Assembly (NCBI GenBank): GCA_022453515.1
Contig: JAJNNY010000139.1
Span: 1 to 25,765 of the forward strand
Reading direction: 5' to 3'
Length of the DNA: 25,765 nucleotides
Origin: Astrocystis sublimbata
Taxonomy: Eukaryota; Ascomycota; Sordariomycetes; Xylariales; Xylariaceae
Position 1 is the first letter of the stretch; every line of letters begins with the position of its first letter. The notes beneath the pieces were generated by a model. It did not search any database and had not been told where the DNA came from. It saw only the letters and a list, made by a program, of their open reading frames with translations. Of the stretch, positions 9,421 to 19,997 are shown piece by piece. A program made the translations under genes and the position numbers.

Positions 9421-10481
9421 TCACTCAAACTGCCTGAGCTGCTCCATACTCCAGTCCCAGAACTTCTGCGTAGATCCGTTTCCACCTTCGCTCTCTGGAA
9501 CGGTAGCTGCGTCAAGGTCGCTGCGCATAGAGTAGAATCGCCCAAAGGGTGCGACGTAGCTGCCAGACTTGTTCAAAGAAACATCGGGTGAGAGTCCAGC
9601 CCAGAGCTGAGTATATGCCCCATTGATGGCCGGATAGTTGAGTGGGTGAGTCATGATTTTGAACAAAGAGCTCTGATCTCTGAAAAGATCTGTTCGGAGA
9701 TTACCCGGGTTCAGTGCGAGACTGACAATGCTTGGGTAGCGCTTTGCGATCTCAATAGCATACGCCCAGTCGCCGAGTTTGCTTATTCCATAGCAGTATT
9801 TGCTTGGCTTTTCAACATGGTAATCAAGATTGTCCATAGCGAAGCCTGTTTCGCGTTCACCGAATAGTTCTGCTGCAAAAGAGGACATGAAAATGGCGCG
9901 AACTGTGTTTGGCGCTGTGGTGAGATCTTGGGCTGTGGCGACCAGAGTGGGCGCGAGTAGCTTGAAAAACAGGAGCGTTCCAAGGCAGTTGACCTGAAGA
10001 TGTCTTTCGAAGCCCTGTGATGTTCTGACTACTGGGCCTTCGGGGCCTTGGAAGCCTGCATTGCTAAACAGCACGTGCAAGCGCTTCTCGGCTGCCAAAA
10101 ACCTTTCGGCTGATTTCTTGACCGAGGCCAAATCGTCGAGATCCAGGTGGAAAAAGACCAGAGATCCTGAAGAACGAGGGACTGCTGCTTTGATGTATTG
10201 TATTGCTTCATTGCCTCGTTCCTCAGAGCGTCCGCTCATGTAGACTTTAGCATTCTTTGAGTACAGCAGTCGCGATAGCTCCCGCCCGAGACCAGAAGTA
10301 GCGCCTGTCACAACATAGATCTAGAGGTGGAGTTATAGTAAGCAACACAAATCGTGCATTTCAGGGAAATCACGTTCTATTGCCATACCTTGTTGCTAAG
10401 ATCGCCCAAATTCTTCTCAGTGAATAAGGCCTTCGGAGGGAAGAACTGAGTGAGCGCTCTTGAGAGGGTGCCTGGAGCCAT
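9421..10481 (-). CDS. Short-chain dehydrogenase/reductase (SDR), right copy
   Basis: Mirror copy: exon 1 is 10389-10481 and exon 2 is 9421-10320 on the minus strand, 330 aa with the same sequence as the left copy. The Rossmann and YxxxK motifs are intact, so both copies look functional. It points toward the centre, so its 3' end faces that of the left SDR. Read-through transcripts from either copy would enter the opposite arm antisense. Confidence 0.9.
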
Positions 10482-11510
10482 CGCGCGTTACGCATGGAAG
10501 AATGAAGGCATGTACTGGAGCTAGCAGTCACGTATCGTGGGTAGGTAGGTGTTGGCAGGCCTTTGATCTCAAGACGAGTGTCTAGAGAGGAACTGGTGCA
10601 CGTAGATGCAACGACAGATTCCGGTGAGAATGGGTGAACGGTGAGGTTGTTGGGGCCATTGACTCAAAGAAGCCGAGCGCCATTACGCGCCCAGTTATGT
10701 GTTACGAAGCTGATTGCCCAAGCGACCCAAACACTACATTTCTTTGAAAACGAAAAATTAGTTGATACATACCTATGTACTTACTTACCCCTCATCTCCA
10801 TATGTATGTCGCATATCACAATGCAACCCTGCCAATCATTATGGGACCGTGAGTCACTTGAAATAGGCAGCAGGGGTTCTTTCACTGCACAAGCAAGTTG
10901 AAGCAACCGATCGACCATCAGGTGTGGTATGGTCGCCCTATCGTGCCATGGCGGCCGGGACTTTTGCAACAATTCCGATCGCATCTTGCATCCAACAATA
11001 GTAACCTGGCGCATGAGCAGCCCAACAGTCTCTCACCTAGCCATTCACCGGTTACATCGCAAAATCACGTCTGCTGGAAACACCCTGCAGGTAACTAATT
11101 AGTGGCTGAGACCTACCGAACTAGGGTCCTAAGTACTAGGTACCTATGCCCCTCTTTCTCTGTCTTCCACCGTAACCGACATACTGTGCCAACGCCTGCA
11201 CTTTCATAGCCTGCTTCAGAGTTTTGTCATTTCAAGATGTGAGCGAATAATTGACTATCCATTAAACGATGTTGAACAGATCAGGCTGGAGGATTCAGGT
11301 CTTGCCACCCGCTCATTAAAGTTTCAGGGTTTTTGGAGGGCCCCGAACTCCGAAATGGCACCGTTTCCTGTCCATCTACTCTTTCCTGCGTCAGGTAAGC
11401 TTCTGGCTACCTACGTAGTAGGATTTTGAGAGCACCTTGAGACGGAGTAGGCCTCCTGGATGGATTTGCCGCCAGGAATGGCTCGGTAGCAGTCTGCGTT
11501 GGTTGTCAAG
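10482..11510. promoter_or_regulatory. Divergent promoter region, SDR / FAD oxidase (right)
   Basis: Mirror of 5970-6998. The CGG-N4-CGG pair lies at 11343-11352 on the complementary strand. No gene seen. Confidence 0.45.
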
Positions 11511-11518
11511 TATATAAG
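11511..11518 (+). promoter_or_regulatory. TATA box of FAD oxidase, right copy
   Basis: TATATAAG, 284 bp before the translation start. If transcription starts about 30 bp downstream, the pentanucleotide tract is transcribed as 5' UTR. Assigned by motif and position only. Confidence 0.5.
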
Positions 11519-11542
11519 GATCGTGTTTTGTGTGCAAGAAGC

Positions 11543-11821
11543 ATGGCTGAACATAATCATCATGTGTTAAAGTCCCAGGCCTTAATATCTAGTCTCATTC
11601 CATTTCATTTCATTTCATTTCATTTCATTTCATTTCATTTCATTTCATTTCATTTCATTTCATTTCATTTCATTTCATTTCATTTCATTTCATTTCATTT
11701 CATTTCATTTCATTTCATTTCATTTCATTTCATTTCATTTCATTTCATTTCATTTCATTTCATTTCATTTCATTTCATTTCATTTCATTCAATCTATCAT
11801 CATGAGACTTTCATTCCATAG
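11543..11821 (+). other. Upstream ORF overlapping the FAD oxidase start (right)
   Basis: This is the same upstream ATG as in the left arm. With one fewer pentamer, the frame passes the oxidase ATG out of phase and stops at 11821. It would then act as an overlapping upstream ORF, which usually reduces main-ORF translation. It depends on transcription starting upstream of 11543. Confidence 0.35.
11601..11785 (+). repeat. Pentanucleotide microsatellite, 37 x CATTT
   Basis: Thirty-seven perfect CATTT units between single CATTC units (11596-11600 and 11786-11790), one unit fewer than the mirror tract. It lies 11 nt before the oxidase ATG at 11802. Confidence 0.97.
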
Positions 11822-13661
11822 ACTCCTTTTCTTTTGTGCGCTCGTTTCGAGTGCGTTCTCTCAATCTCAGAACACATCTTGCAAGGTGATCCCTGGCGAC
11901 TCGGGATGGCCATCGCAGAATAAATGGGCACTATTCAATGAAACCCTGAGTGGGAGGCTCATAGCGACCATTCCTCAAGCACTGGTGTGCCATACGGAGC
12001 CGTTTCACCAGTACAATGAGTCTGTGTGTCAGGTCTTGCAGGACAATTGGAATTTTGCTCAGACATTGTACGCTCCTAACTGGATTGCCAGCCTTTGATA
12101 ACTTTCGTCTAATTAACAACTTCTTAGTGAGCCCCTCCCAGCCGAGTTTATGAATGCATATTTTCAGAACCAGTCATGTGATCCATTTACCCCAGTTGAC
12201 CGGCCGTGTGAGATTGGAAACTACGCTGCTTATTCAGTCTTGATAACTGAAGCACAGGATGCCGTTGATGGTATCCAATTCGCGAAGAAAAACAACATCA
12301 GGGTCACAATCAAAAATACGGGCCATGAGTGAGTGACCTATTATCTTTGTCCGTTCTCTTCATGGCTTCAACTAATGTAAACGCCCAGTTACCTTGGAAA
12401 GTCTACGGGAAAGGGTGCACTTTCCCTTTGGACTAACAACCTCAAATCGACTGAGATTATTAAAGACTACACCAGCTTCACATACAATGGAACCGCTATC
12501 AAGATCGGCGCTGGCGTTACTGGCGGAGATTTGCTCGAGCTTTTAAGAGGAAAGGGATATAGGACGATTAGCGGGACTTGCGCCAGCGTCGGTGTTGCTG
12601 GCGGCTATGCAGCAGGTGGTGGTCACTCAATTCTCAACGGACTATACGGTATGGCAGCTGACAATGTCTTGGAATGGGAATTGGTTACGGTCGATGGACG
12701 ACATATCTTCGCATCACCCACAAATGAGTACGCGGACCTATACTGGGCTATGACCGGTGGCGGTGCTGGCGTATGGGGTGTGGTACTCAGTATGGTGTAT
12801 AAGATACACCCTGACGGCATCATCGGCGGCGGTCGTCTATCATTCGATGATTCGGCAGTCAACCAAGACACATACTGGAAAGCCGTAGAGGCCTGGCATT
12901 CTTGGCTACCCACATACGTTGATGGGCTCGACGGTGGGAACACGGCAGAGTATACAATCAACGCAACTGCATTCGAGGCCATAAGCTTGACGCTGCCGGG
13001 ACAGGACGCCAAATCTGTCGATGCGTTAATGTCTGAATTTCTTCACCAGTTGGAAAATCTCGGGGTACCATATGCTTATTCCTCTAAGAGCGAAGCTAAC
13101 TTTTACGATCACTTTGATGCGGACCTTGGTCCCTTGCCCTTTGGACCGTGGCCAACAAACACACTGGCAAGTGGTCGCATCTTTCCCCGCAGTGTTATGG
13201 AAAACGACACTAGCAACTCAGATCTCACTCAGGCGATAAGAAATTTCACAGCTTACCAAGATGGCATCTTCTTCCTCGGGTGCGAAGCAATGCACGTCAA
13301 GGAGACCGACCATCCTCCCAACGCGGTACTACCCGCTTGGCGCGACAACCTCGCCTTCTGCATCACTCACAGCTATTGGGATTGGCAAATTCCAAGGGAA
13401 AAGATGCTGGAGCGCAAGAAGCATCTTGTTACGGATATTGTGCCGTCGTTGGAAGCTGTGACACCAGGGTCGGGTTCTTATCTGAACGAACTAGACGCGT
13501 GGTATCAAGGAGACTGGAAGCAAGAGCTATACGGTATCAATTATGACCGATTGCTTCAGATCAAGAACACTTACGACCCAGAGCATCTCCTATTCGCTCA
13601 CTTAGGCGTTGGCAGTGAATATTGGGCTAGCGACAATGATGGACGGCTGTGTAAAGCTTGA
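11802..13661 (+). CDS. Secreted FAD-linked oxidoreductase, berberine-bridge-enzyme-like, right copy
   Basis: Exons are 11802-12067, 12128-12328 and 12389-13661, giving 579 aa identical to the left copy. Intron 1 is 60 nt with the unusual donor GTACGC; it is needed because the first exon's frame otherwise stops at 12096. It restores a family-like sequence leading into NQSCDPF. Intron 2 is 60 nt with a canonical GTGAGT donor and completes the D of NTGHD. The signal peptide, H155, C220 and BBE C-terminus are as in the left copy. A TATA box at 11511-11518 puts the 37-unit CATTT repeat inside the probable 5' UTR. With 37 units the upstream frame terminates at 11821 instead of fusing to the gene. 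Confidence 0.9.
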
Positions 13662-14366
13662 TGGACTGGGTTGGCTATAGTTTGAAGTGTAGTACATGCA
13701 TGTTTTTCTGGGAGATAGGTAAGTAGAAATGGAATTATGTTGATAGTTGCCTAGGGACAGAACATCATTTATTATAGCATGTAGAAAGTTGTAATAATAG
13801 TTTCTACTACAGTGTATCACCTGTGACTCCCCTTTCCTCATCTGTAGCATAGAGGCCTCTGGTGGCTTTAACTATCCCTGGCTGCGCTGTAATAACGAAT
13901 TTTTGTAACTCTGACACGGAGTTTCCCTCTCCAGCTGAATTCCCCTATGTGATTAAGCCGCTGACAATGCTCGAATTATATATAATATTCTGCAGCTCTC
14001 CCCCCCATCAAAACATTCGGTGACCCTTCTTGACATACCACTCAATTTTCACAGTCCAATGAACCTCCTCATCACTCCCTTGCACTCATAACAGGTCCGG
14101 ATTCAGTCATCGTGAGATGGGGACAATGTGCCAAATCTGTTTCCTCATGCTGGTTCCAATACCGCGAGACCAGGTTCGAGAAATCTCTGTGAGGCTGAGT
14201 GGCTTGACTATTCATACATGGAAAACATGAGCCTCCTGGACTAGTGGCCGCGAGTCTTATATAGAGACGAGGCGTGGGATACTCGGTTCTCGATGATCTC
14301 TTATGTCCCCTGGGAGGATATCGACGCAATTTCCTATCACCCCTTTTATGTGACTACTAATTAGAA
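13662..14366. other. Convergent intergenic region, FAD oxidase / MFS (right)
   Basis: Mirror of 3109-3813, with the same content and no gene seen. Confidence 0.6.
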
Positions 14367-16117
14367 TCATAGAGCTGAGTATGCCGTACTGAAGCCCTTC
14401 TTATCTTTCGTGTTCTCGTCCTGATGGATTCCCTGTTCTCCTATGTGCTCCCTGTCAAGGGTAAGATGTTTGACGAAAAGGCTTCCAATGAAGGCCACGC
14501 CACTAAGGGCGGCCATGACAATCCATACTGTTTGCAACGAATGCGCATATGATCTGAGCAGCTCAGTCTTCCCCAAGCCAGCTGGCATAGTATGGATAAT
14601 CTGCACAATGCTGCTAGCGTCACGGCTATACTCGTCTGCTCGATCGGCCAACGTCTGGGTATGCAGTAGGTTCGTCCTTATCTGGTTCTGGAAAGTCACC
14701 CCGGATATAGCGACTCCTAGGCACTGGCCGAGCATTCGAAAGAAAATGAACATGGCGATAGCGAATGTCAGAGTTTCTTCCGTTGCAGCGGCTTGATTGA
14801 TGATGGCAAGCGAGGTGTACAGGAGACCGAGACCAATGCCCACGGTGAAGGTGATGAAGAACCATCTGACGTCGCTCGTTCCCACATCCAGGAGGATCAT
14901 GACACCAAGTCCAAGGGTACTGATAGCCCATCCGATCCACGTCACCCAGCGATACTCACCTCGCTTGGTGATAACTACCCCAGCGACAATAGAGAAGGGC
15001 GCAACGGTGAGAGTGGCTGGGAAGAGGGCCACGCCAGACAGGATAGGATCGAAGCCCTTCAAAGCCTCAAAGTACAACGGGAGAAAGTACAGCAAGGCAT
15101 ATACGATAGCAGAGTTTATCGCCGTCGCAACAAGACTATAGGCCATCTCGTAGTTGTAAAGCAAGGCGACATTGATAATGGGATTCCGCACCCAATAGCG
15201 TTCCAAAAACCCAAACAGAATGATAGCAACAACTCCCAGGATAAGGGGGAATAGAGTCCGCCAGTCTGTCCAGGGGAACTCCACACCACCCCACGTCAGA
15301 GGGATGAGAAATGAAGTGGCGGCACCAACGAAGAGGGCACTTCCAAACCAATCAAAGTCTTTCAGCTTACGCGACATGCTCCCACGAGGGCGCGAGAGGC
15401 GAAGCGTCAACGGGATGAGCACCAAGGCGATGGCGGCCACAGGCACGTTGATCCAAAATATCCACCTCCAAGAAGCCTTGTACGCCAGCGCACCGCCGAT
15501 GACAGGGCCAGAGACGCTGCCCAAGGCCCACACACCACCAATGATGCCAAAGTACTTGCCCCGCTGCCGCATAGGCACAAGGTCGGTGACGACGATGTCA
15601 TTGAGCAGAATAACGCCACCACCACCAACGCCCTGGATAGCGCGCCCAACGAAGACGAGGGTGAAGTCTCGCGCGACGGCGGATAATATTATGCCGATCA
15701 GGAACAGCAAGGTGCTGCAGAAGAGGACAGGCATGCGGCCGAAGATGTCGGACAGGGCGCCGATGGGAACCTGGAGGACTGCGGAAGCTAGCAAGAAACT
15801 TGTTCCGGTCCAAAATGCCTCGATCGTAGTGCCTTTGAGATCTTGGGACAACAGCTTGAGGGAACAGCAGAGTTAGCATAAACCAGACTCGTCGCGGGTT
15901 TCTTTGGAAGTGGCAATGTACGAACCGGCAGCGCAACCGACACAGAAGTCCCGTCTAGTGAAACCATGAGGGCTAGAATGAGAATTGGCATCAGAGTCAG
16001 CCAGAACCTGCGGCCCGGTCGAAAAGACTCGTCCTCGCTGGCTTCACAACTCTGGTTGACCGGTTCAGCGGGATTCGCGCCCGTTTCAGGCGCCTCCTTT
16101 TGGTCTTGATCTAGCAT
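14367..16117 (-). CDS. MFS drug/metabolite exporter, DHA2-like (14 TM), right copy
   Basis: Mirror of the left copy: exon 1 is 15926-16117 and exon 2 is 14367-15854 on the minus strand, again 559 aa. The open frames translate identically to the left copy, with no substitution seen. It shows the same GTTCGT donor and the same motifs A and C. It also reads toward the palindrome centre and converges with the right-arm oxidase gene. If the palindrome is real, this doubles exporter dosage; if it is an artefact, this is the one true copy, because it joins sequence that continues into single-copy genes. Confidence 0.9.
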
Positions 16118-17475
16118 CTTCAAGCTATCAAAGTTCGCGATAGATAGAGAGTTAATATGTGAAGTTATGGTTTGATCGTAATTAGATATTATAGGTCACT
16201 GCTTGGGTAATTGATTAACCGTGAAAGTACCTAGACAACATCGTTGAACAAACGAGAGATGATAAGTCCCCGACCATTTAACGCATCATTTGAATCTCAA
16301 TTACCATTTGGCAGCATGCACAGCTTAAACGTGGTAAGCCAGCAGAGCAGCTCCTTTCAACATACTAAGACAAGACGGCAGATGACATGTTGCACAATTG
16401 GGAAATGGAAATGAGCATCAAGGCACTTTAGATACCTTATATCTATATATAAGGCCCGATGCTATAAGTCTTGAACAATCTCAATATGGATAGCACTGGA
16501 AATAGACTGGCCAGCTTCCAATAGAGGCGGGTTCGGGCGGACCATTTGCCCGGCGGTGTTTTATCCATCCATTGCGGCGCACAGTGGTCTCACGACAGGG
16601 TTCATATATGGAGGGGCACACATCGCATTCGCATTCATACTTTCGCTTGCCTGATAGGTAATTAGTAATTATCTCGATATTTACTGTACGACAGTTTCTA
16701 ACCCCCCCCGCATGAATCAAGTAGAACAGTAAGTAAGGGCAAGGTCTCAATCCCATTGATTCATGGGCTCCCTCAAGATCGTAGGGGTCGCGCAGTTCTT
16801 ATATACGCGATTCTGGCACCCAACTAGCCCCTTGCCAAGAAGCTCCTGGGCCACTTAGAGTCTCATGCCTCCCAGTTCGTCCCGGCGATTCGGCACCGCG
16901 CCATACCGTACCACCCTATCGCAGAATACCCAATACAGCCGTAGGCCCGCAGCGGAGTGGCGCCCGCGATGCTCGGCAACATCGGCGTTCTGTTTGTTGG
17001 CAATATTAGCCGACAATGCCGGAGACGGCAATCTCACAACGTAGACATTCGGCGCCATCGCTACAACAGTCGTGTTCAGCCTGGCGCTATAAAACATTCG
17101 GCGACAGCAGCTCGGTGGTCACCGGGCCTGGATGCTCATGAACCGCGGCGAGAACTCTGCGGCCCTGATAACGTCCTCTGTAGCGGCAGGGGCGTTGTCT
17201 CTCGTGTCGCAAGTAGTCTTTGTCAAGATATATCTACGTCCCACACCGGCTGGGGCGGAGAGACTCAGGCGTGTCAGCTTCGCGAGACATCTGTTAGGCT
17301 CAAGGGGTGTTTGAACGGTTGCTTCATCCTGTTCACCATTTCTTCGCGCCTGTCAGTCAAGGGAGAGCAGGAGATGGCAGGGCAACGGTCCCGAGATGCA
17401 GCCAGGCACCAGTCCTCAGGGAGGCAACTTGTACAAGCTGGTCGCACTAAGTAAATGACTGGCCGTCGGCTGTTT
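16118..17475. other. Outer right-arm region upstream of the MFS gene
   Basis: Mirror of 1-1357. The TATA-containing imperfect palindrome is at 16435-16454 and probably belongs to the promoter of the minus-strand MFS gene. Only one longer open frame is present, listed separately. No recognised gene. Confidence 0.5.
16969..17454 (+). CDS. Doubtful small ORF, arginine-rich, unknown
   Basis: An ATG at 16969 opens 161 codons with no recognisable domain and an arginine-rich, irregular composition. In the left arm the same frame is broken by a 1-nt difference near position 250. Another frame here (17132-17314) encodes a short hydrophobic stretch beginning SAALITSSVAAGALS, which might be a membrane segment of a spliced gene. 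I could not assemble a convincing model and think this is probably not a gene. Confidence 0.15.
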   Translation: MLGNIGVLFVGNISRQCRRRQSHNVDIRRHRYNSRVQPGAIKHSATAARWSPGLDAHEPRRELCGPDNVLCSGRGVVSRVASSLCQDISTSHTGWGGETQACQLRETSVRLKGCLNGCFILFTISSRLSVKGEQEMAGQRSRDAARHQSSGRQLVQAGRTK

Positions 17476-17771
17476 AAACTTGAGTAGACTTTCTCACTTG
17501 CCCCGTTGTTGTGTAGCATCTCAAATTAACAATACGTAAACCCTGGCATAAAGCGCGCACCTCTTCTCGTATACGACCCTTCGGGTGTCGTCCCTAGCTC
17601 CCTTCCTCACGCCTCCCAGATCTTATCAAAGCCGATCTGTTCTCACACTTAGAGGATGAGACACCCTTTCTCCGCTGTCGAAGATCTCAAGAAACTATAC
17701 AAGTTTAACTGACTTAAACTCGAATACATATCTCGCCAGTTTATAATTAACTACCTACCTCACGAGTCACA

Positions 17772-19085
17772 ATGCCCAAAGCCAGGTCCTCCAAAGCACC
17801 GCCACCACGCCGCTCTCGGCGTCTGCTGACGAGAAACAACAAAAGAGAAGAAGAAGTGACACGACGACGACGAGAGGATGGGGGAAAGAAAGAATTGGCA
17901 CGCAGCAAAGATGCAGAAGAAGAAGAAGAAGAGGAAGAGGAAGAAGACGAAATCATTTCCTCAACGATCCGAGCTTCGCCCCCCGACATCGAATGGCCCT
18001 TCCTCGCCGACCCTCTCTGGCGCCAGAACGACCCTCACAAGTCTGCCCTAGCAGGGATCTATCTGCGCGCGACGCCCGAGGAAAAAGAGAGCGTGCGCGA
18101 CGTGCTGCGCCTCATGAACCAGGCCCACCGCGCCATCAAGATACACGAGCCGCCGGCCCTCGACGTCAAGGGCGATATCGTCTGGGACTGGGCCCCGCGC
18201 CATCTGACCTCCACCGCGTACGGGAAGCTCGTGCTCGCACTTGAAAGACACTCGACATTGCATTCCATCGAAGATGGGGTCTATTGGGACTGGATCCCGG
18301 ATAACCCGGGCGCTGTAGCAGGGACCTTCATTGTGAGGAACGCGCACGCCTTCCAGCATAAGTTCGACGGGTATCTCACAGAGATCCTGACTGAGGCTCT
18401 TAGGGCTCCCCTTAAGGCTGTGGGAATAGAGCATCCGGGGAATGTGTTTCAGTGCCAGACTAAGGCGTCCGTGCTAGTCAACGGCGCCGTCGGCGTGCGC
18501 ACGCCCTGTCGCGTCTTCCATCGCCGCTGGCCTGACGACGCGCCGGACGATAGAGATGATAAGTACACGCCTTCGTTCGTCATCGAGGTCGGCATGGCGC
18601 GCAAGAGCAAGGAGCTTCCGGCGCTGGCGAGGTCGTATGTTGAGCGCGGCACCCGAGCTGTGCTGACGGCTGATATTCGCCGCGGCAGGGGTGATAGGTA
18701 TGATTACCATGTTGCGTATACGGTCTACAGACAGGGCAGGGAGAGGGCCGCTGGTGATGATGATGATGGTAATAACACCACTGCTGGCGGGGTTCCGACA
18801 AGGCTAAGCTACGAAGTCGTGCTGGCCACGCCCACTTTCGTCCCGGAGCTGCTGTCCGATGAGGACAGGAAATCCGCCGGCCTGGGCCTGACGCTGTTCG
18901 ACCTCTTCCCTGCTGGGTATCTGGCGGAGCATGGGCTCACGGATCCTGATGATCCGAGGGCCGCGCTGGAAGTGATGGGCAGGGATTTGGTCGGGGCTGC
19001 TGAGCCTGTTGAATGGTTTGGGAGCCCGTTCCCGTGTGCAATCTCGGAGCAGATTAAAGAGTTGGATTGGTGGATGGATAGGTGA
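17772..19085 (+). CDS. Unknown protein, 437 aa, with weak PD-(D/E)XK-like segment
   Basis: Single exon starting at the ATG at 17772. The N-terminus is basic (many R/K in residues 1-46), followed by ten consecutive Glu at 49-58, typical of a disordered, possibly nuclear tail. The folded part begins near residue 75 (WPFLADPLW). A segment at 267-274 (PSFVIEVG), followed by an Ala/Tyr helix and a strand reaching LTADI, resembles the central strand and helix of PD-(D/E)XK/Uma2-like folds (P-x-hhh-E-V). The usual catalytic lysine is not obvious, so nuclease activity is not supported. A Gly/Asp/Asn loop (DDDDGNN) lies near residue 335. It is not part of the cluster seen in the palindrome and converges with the EB1 gene. 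Function unknown. Confidence 0.75.
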   Translation: MPKARSSKAPPPRRSRRLLTRNNKREEEVTRRRREDGGKKELARSKDAEEEEEEEEEEDEIISSTIRASPPDIEWPFLADPLWRQNDPHKSALAGIYLRATPEEKESVRDVLRLMNQAHRAIKIHEPPALDVKGDIVWDWAPRHLTSTAYGKLVLALERHSTLHSIEDGVYWDWIPDNPGAVAGTFIVRNAHAFQHKFDGYLTEILTEALRAPLKAVGIEHPGNVFQCQTKASVLVNGAVGVRTPCRVFHRRWPDDAPDDRDDKYTPSFVIEVGMARKSKELPALARSYVERGTRAVLTADIRRGRGDRYDYHVAYTVYRQGRERAAGDDDDGNNTTAGGVPTRLSYEVVLATPTFVPELLSDEDRKSAGLGLTLFDLFPAGYLAEHGLTDPDDPRAALEVMGRDLVGAAEPVEWFGSPFPCAISEQIKELDWWMDR

Positions 19086-19997
19086 GGTGAGGTGAGGTAC
19101 TTACTTTCACTCTAGAATACTTACCTAGTGCAGGGGGTGAGAGTCTTTGAGGTTTATGTTGAATGAGACATGTAATTAATTACGTATTGAGCTGGAGAGA
19201 ACGGTTTGGTTGACGCTCGGGGGCAAGCAACCCCTAGGACTTCCTATGATTATCTTATGTTTTGGTATTCCCCCTTGAGAAACCTGTAAGAGCTTTTAGT
19301 ATATATTATACGTCTGAGGTCGTCGCGGTCTAGCAAGTTCGAAGGTCCGAGTAGTTTAGGGTGCGAATCGCATGCACCAAACAACACCGACAGACTTAAT
19401 CTGAGTTAGGGGCCGACACAGAAACGCGATAAGTACGTCCATATAAACAGAAAACATTAACACATCATAAGGTTAATAAATCAGCCGAAGATCATGCATA
19501 AACGAAAAAGGAAACAAAATTACACTTCATTGCATACTTCGTATACTACTCCCGGGAGACCCTTAGCTCCCAGTTAGTTCATTACCAGCAAACGCAATGC
19601 AGCCAGCCAACCTTAACCTTCGCTAGAAAACAACGCGGCACCTCAAGCGGGAGCAGCCGAGTACAGGCAAGTAAGGTACTCCATGTGGTGGGGGGGAATC
19701 ATCTTTCTTTGTTTTGTTTCAACGACGCATTTCTGTGTCTATTATACCTTTGACAAATGTCTTTGTCTGGCGAGTGAGTAAAGAGTAAAGAGCTACCGTA
19801 TGCAGAATGAATTCAGCACGCCGTGCCTGAGTTCCCTTTTCCCGGTCCCTTCCACAGCCCAGCAGCCCAGCCAGCCTCCCTTGATTATTGTATTGTGACT
19901 TGCGACATGCGCCATGCGACACGCATGCCTGTGTAGGTGCCCATCGCGACCTCGCACGTCCGTCCTCGTTCGAAAGCGACCGGATAGCGCCTCCAGC
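19086..19997. other. Convergent intergenic region, unknown protein / EB1
   Basis: 912 bp between two 3' ends. Right after the stop codon come tandem GGTGA units (about 19080-19096). AT-rich stretches and a G run near 19689-19696 are present. I found no gene, RNA or transposon signature. Confidence 0.6.

Larger units (their letters stand above)
8743..17475 (-). repeat. Right arm of the ~17.5-kb inverted repeat
   Basis: Reverse complement of 1-8737 with four small indels. The listed end, 17475, is only the mirror of window position 1 and not a demonstrated repeat boundary. The arm runs without a visible break into sequence seen once in this window (from 17476). At three of the indels this arm keeps the longer reading frame: twice in the transposase relic and once in the 16969-17454 ORF. 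If one arm is the more accurate consensus, it is probably this one. Confidence 0.97.

Noticed and set aside
15220..15876. 218-aa ORF antisense to the MFS gene, and its mirror at 1599-2255
   Set aside because: Shadow of the MFS coding frame; proline/arginine-rich with no domain.
17472..17479. GTTTAAAC at the apparent right boundary of the palindrome as a recombination or target site
   Set aside because: 17475 is only the mirror of window position 1, so no true boundary is observed there.
19331..19390. GTTCGAAG and GTGCGAATCGCAT resembling a tRNA T-arm
   Set aside because: No acceptor stem or anticodon arm could be paired around it.
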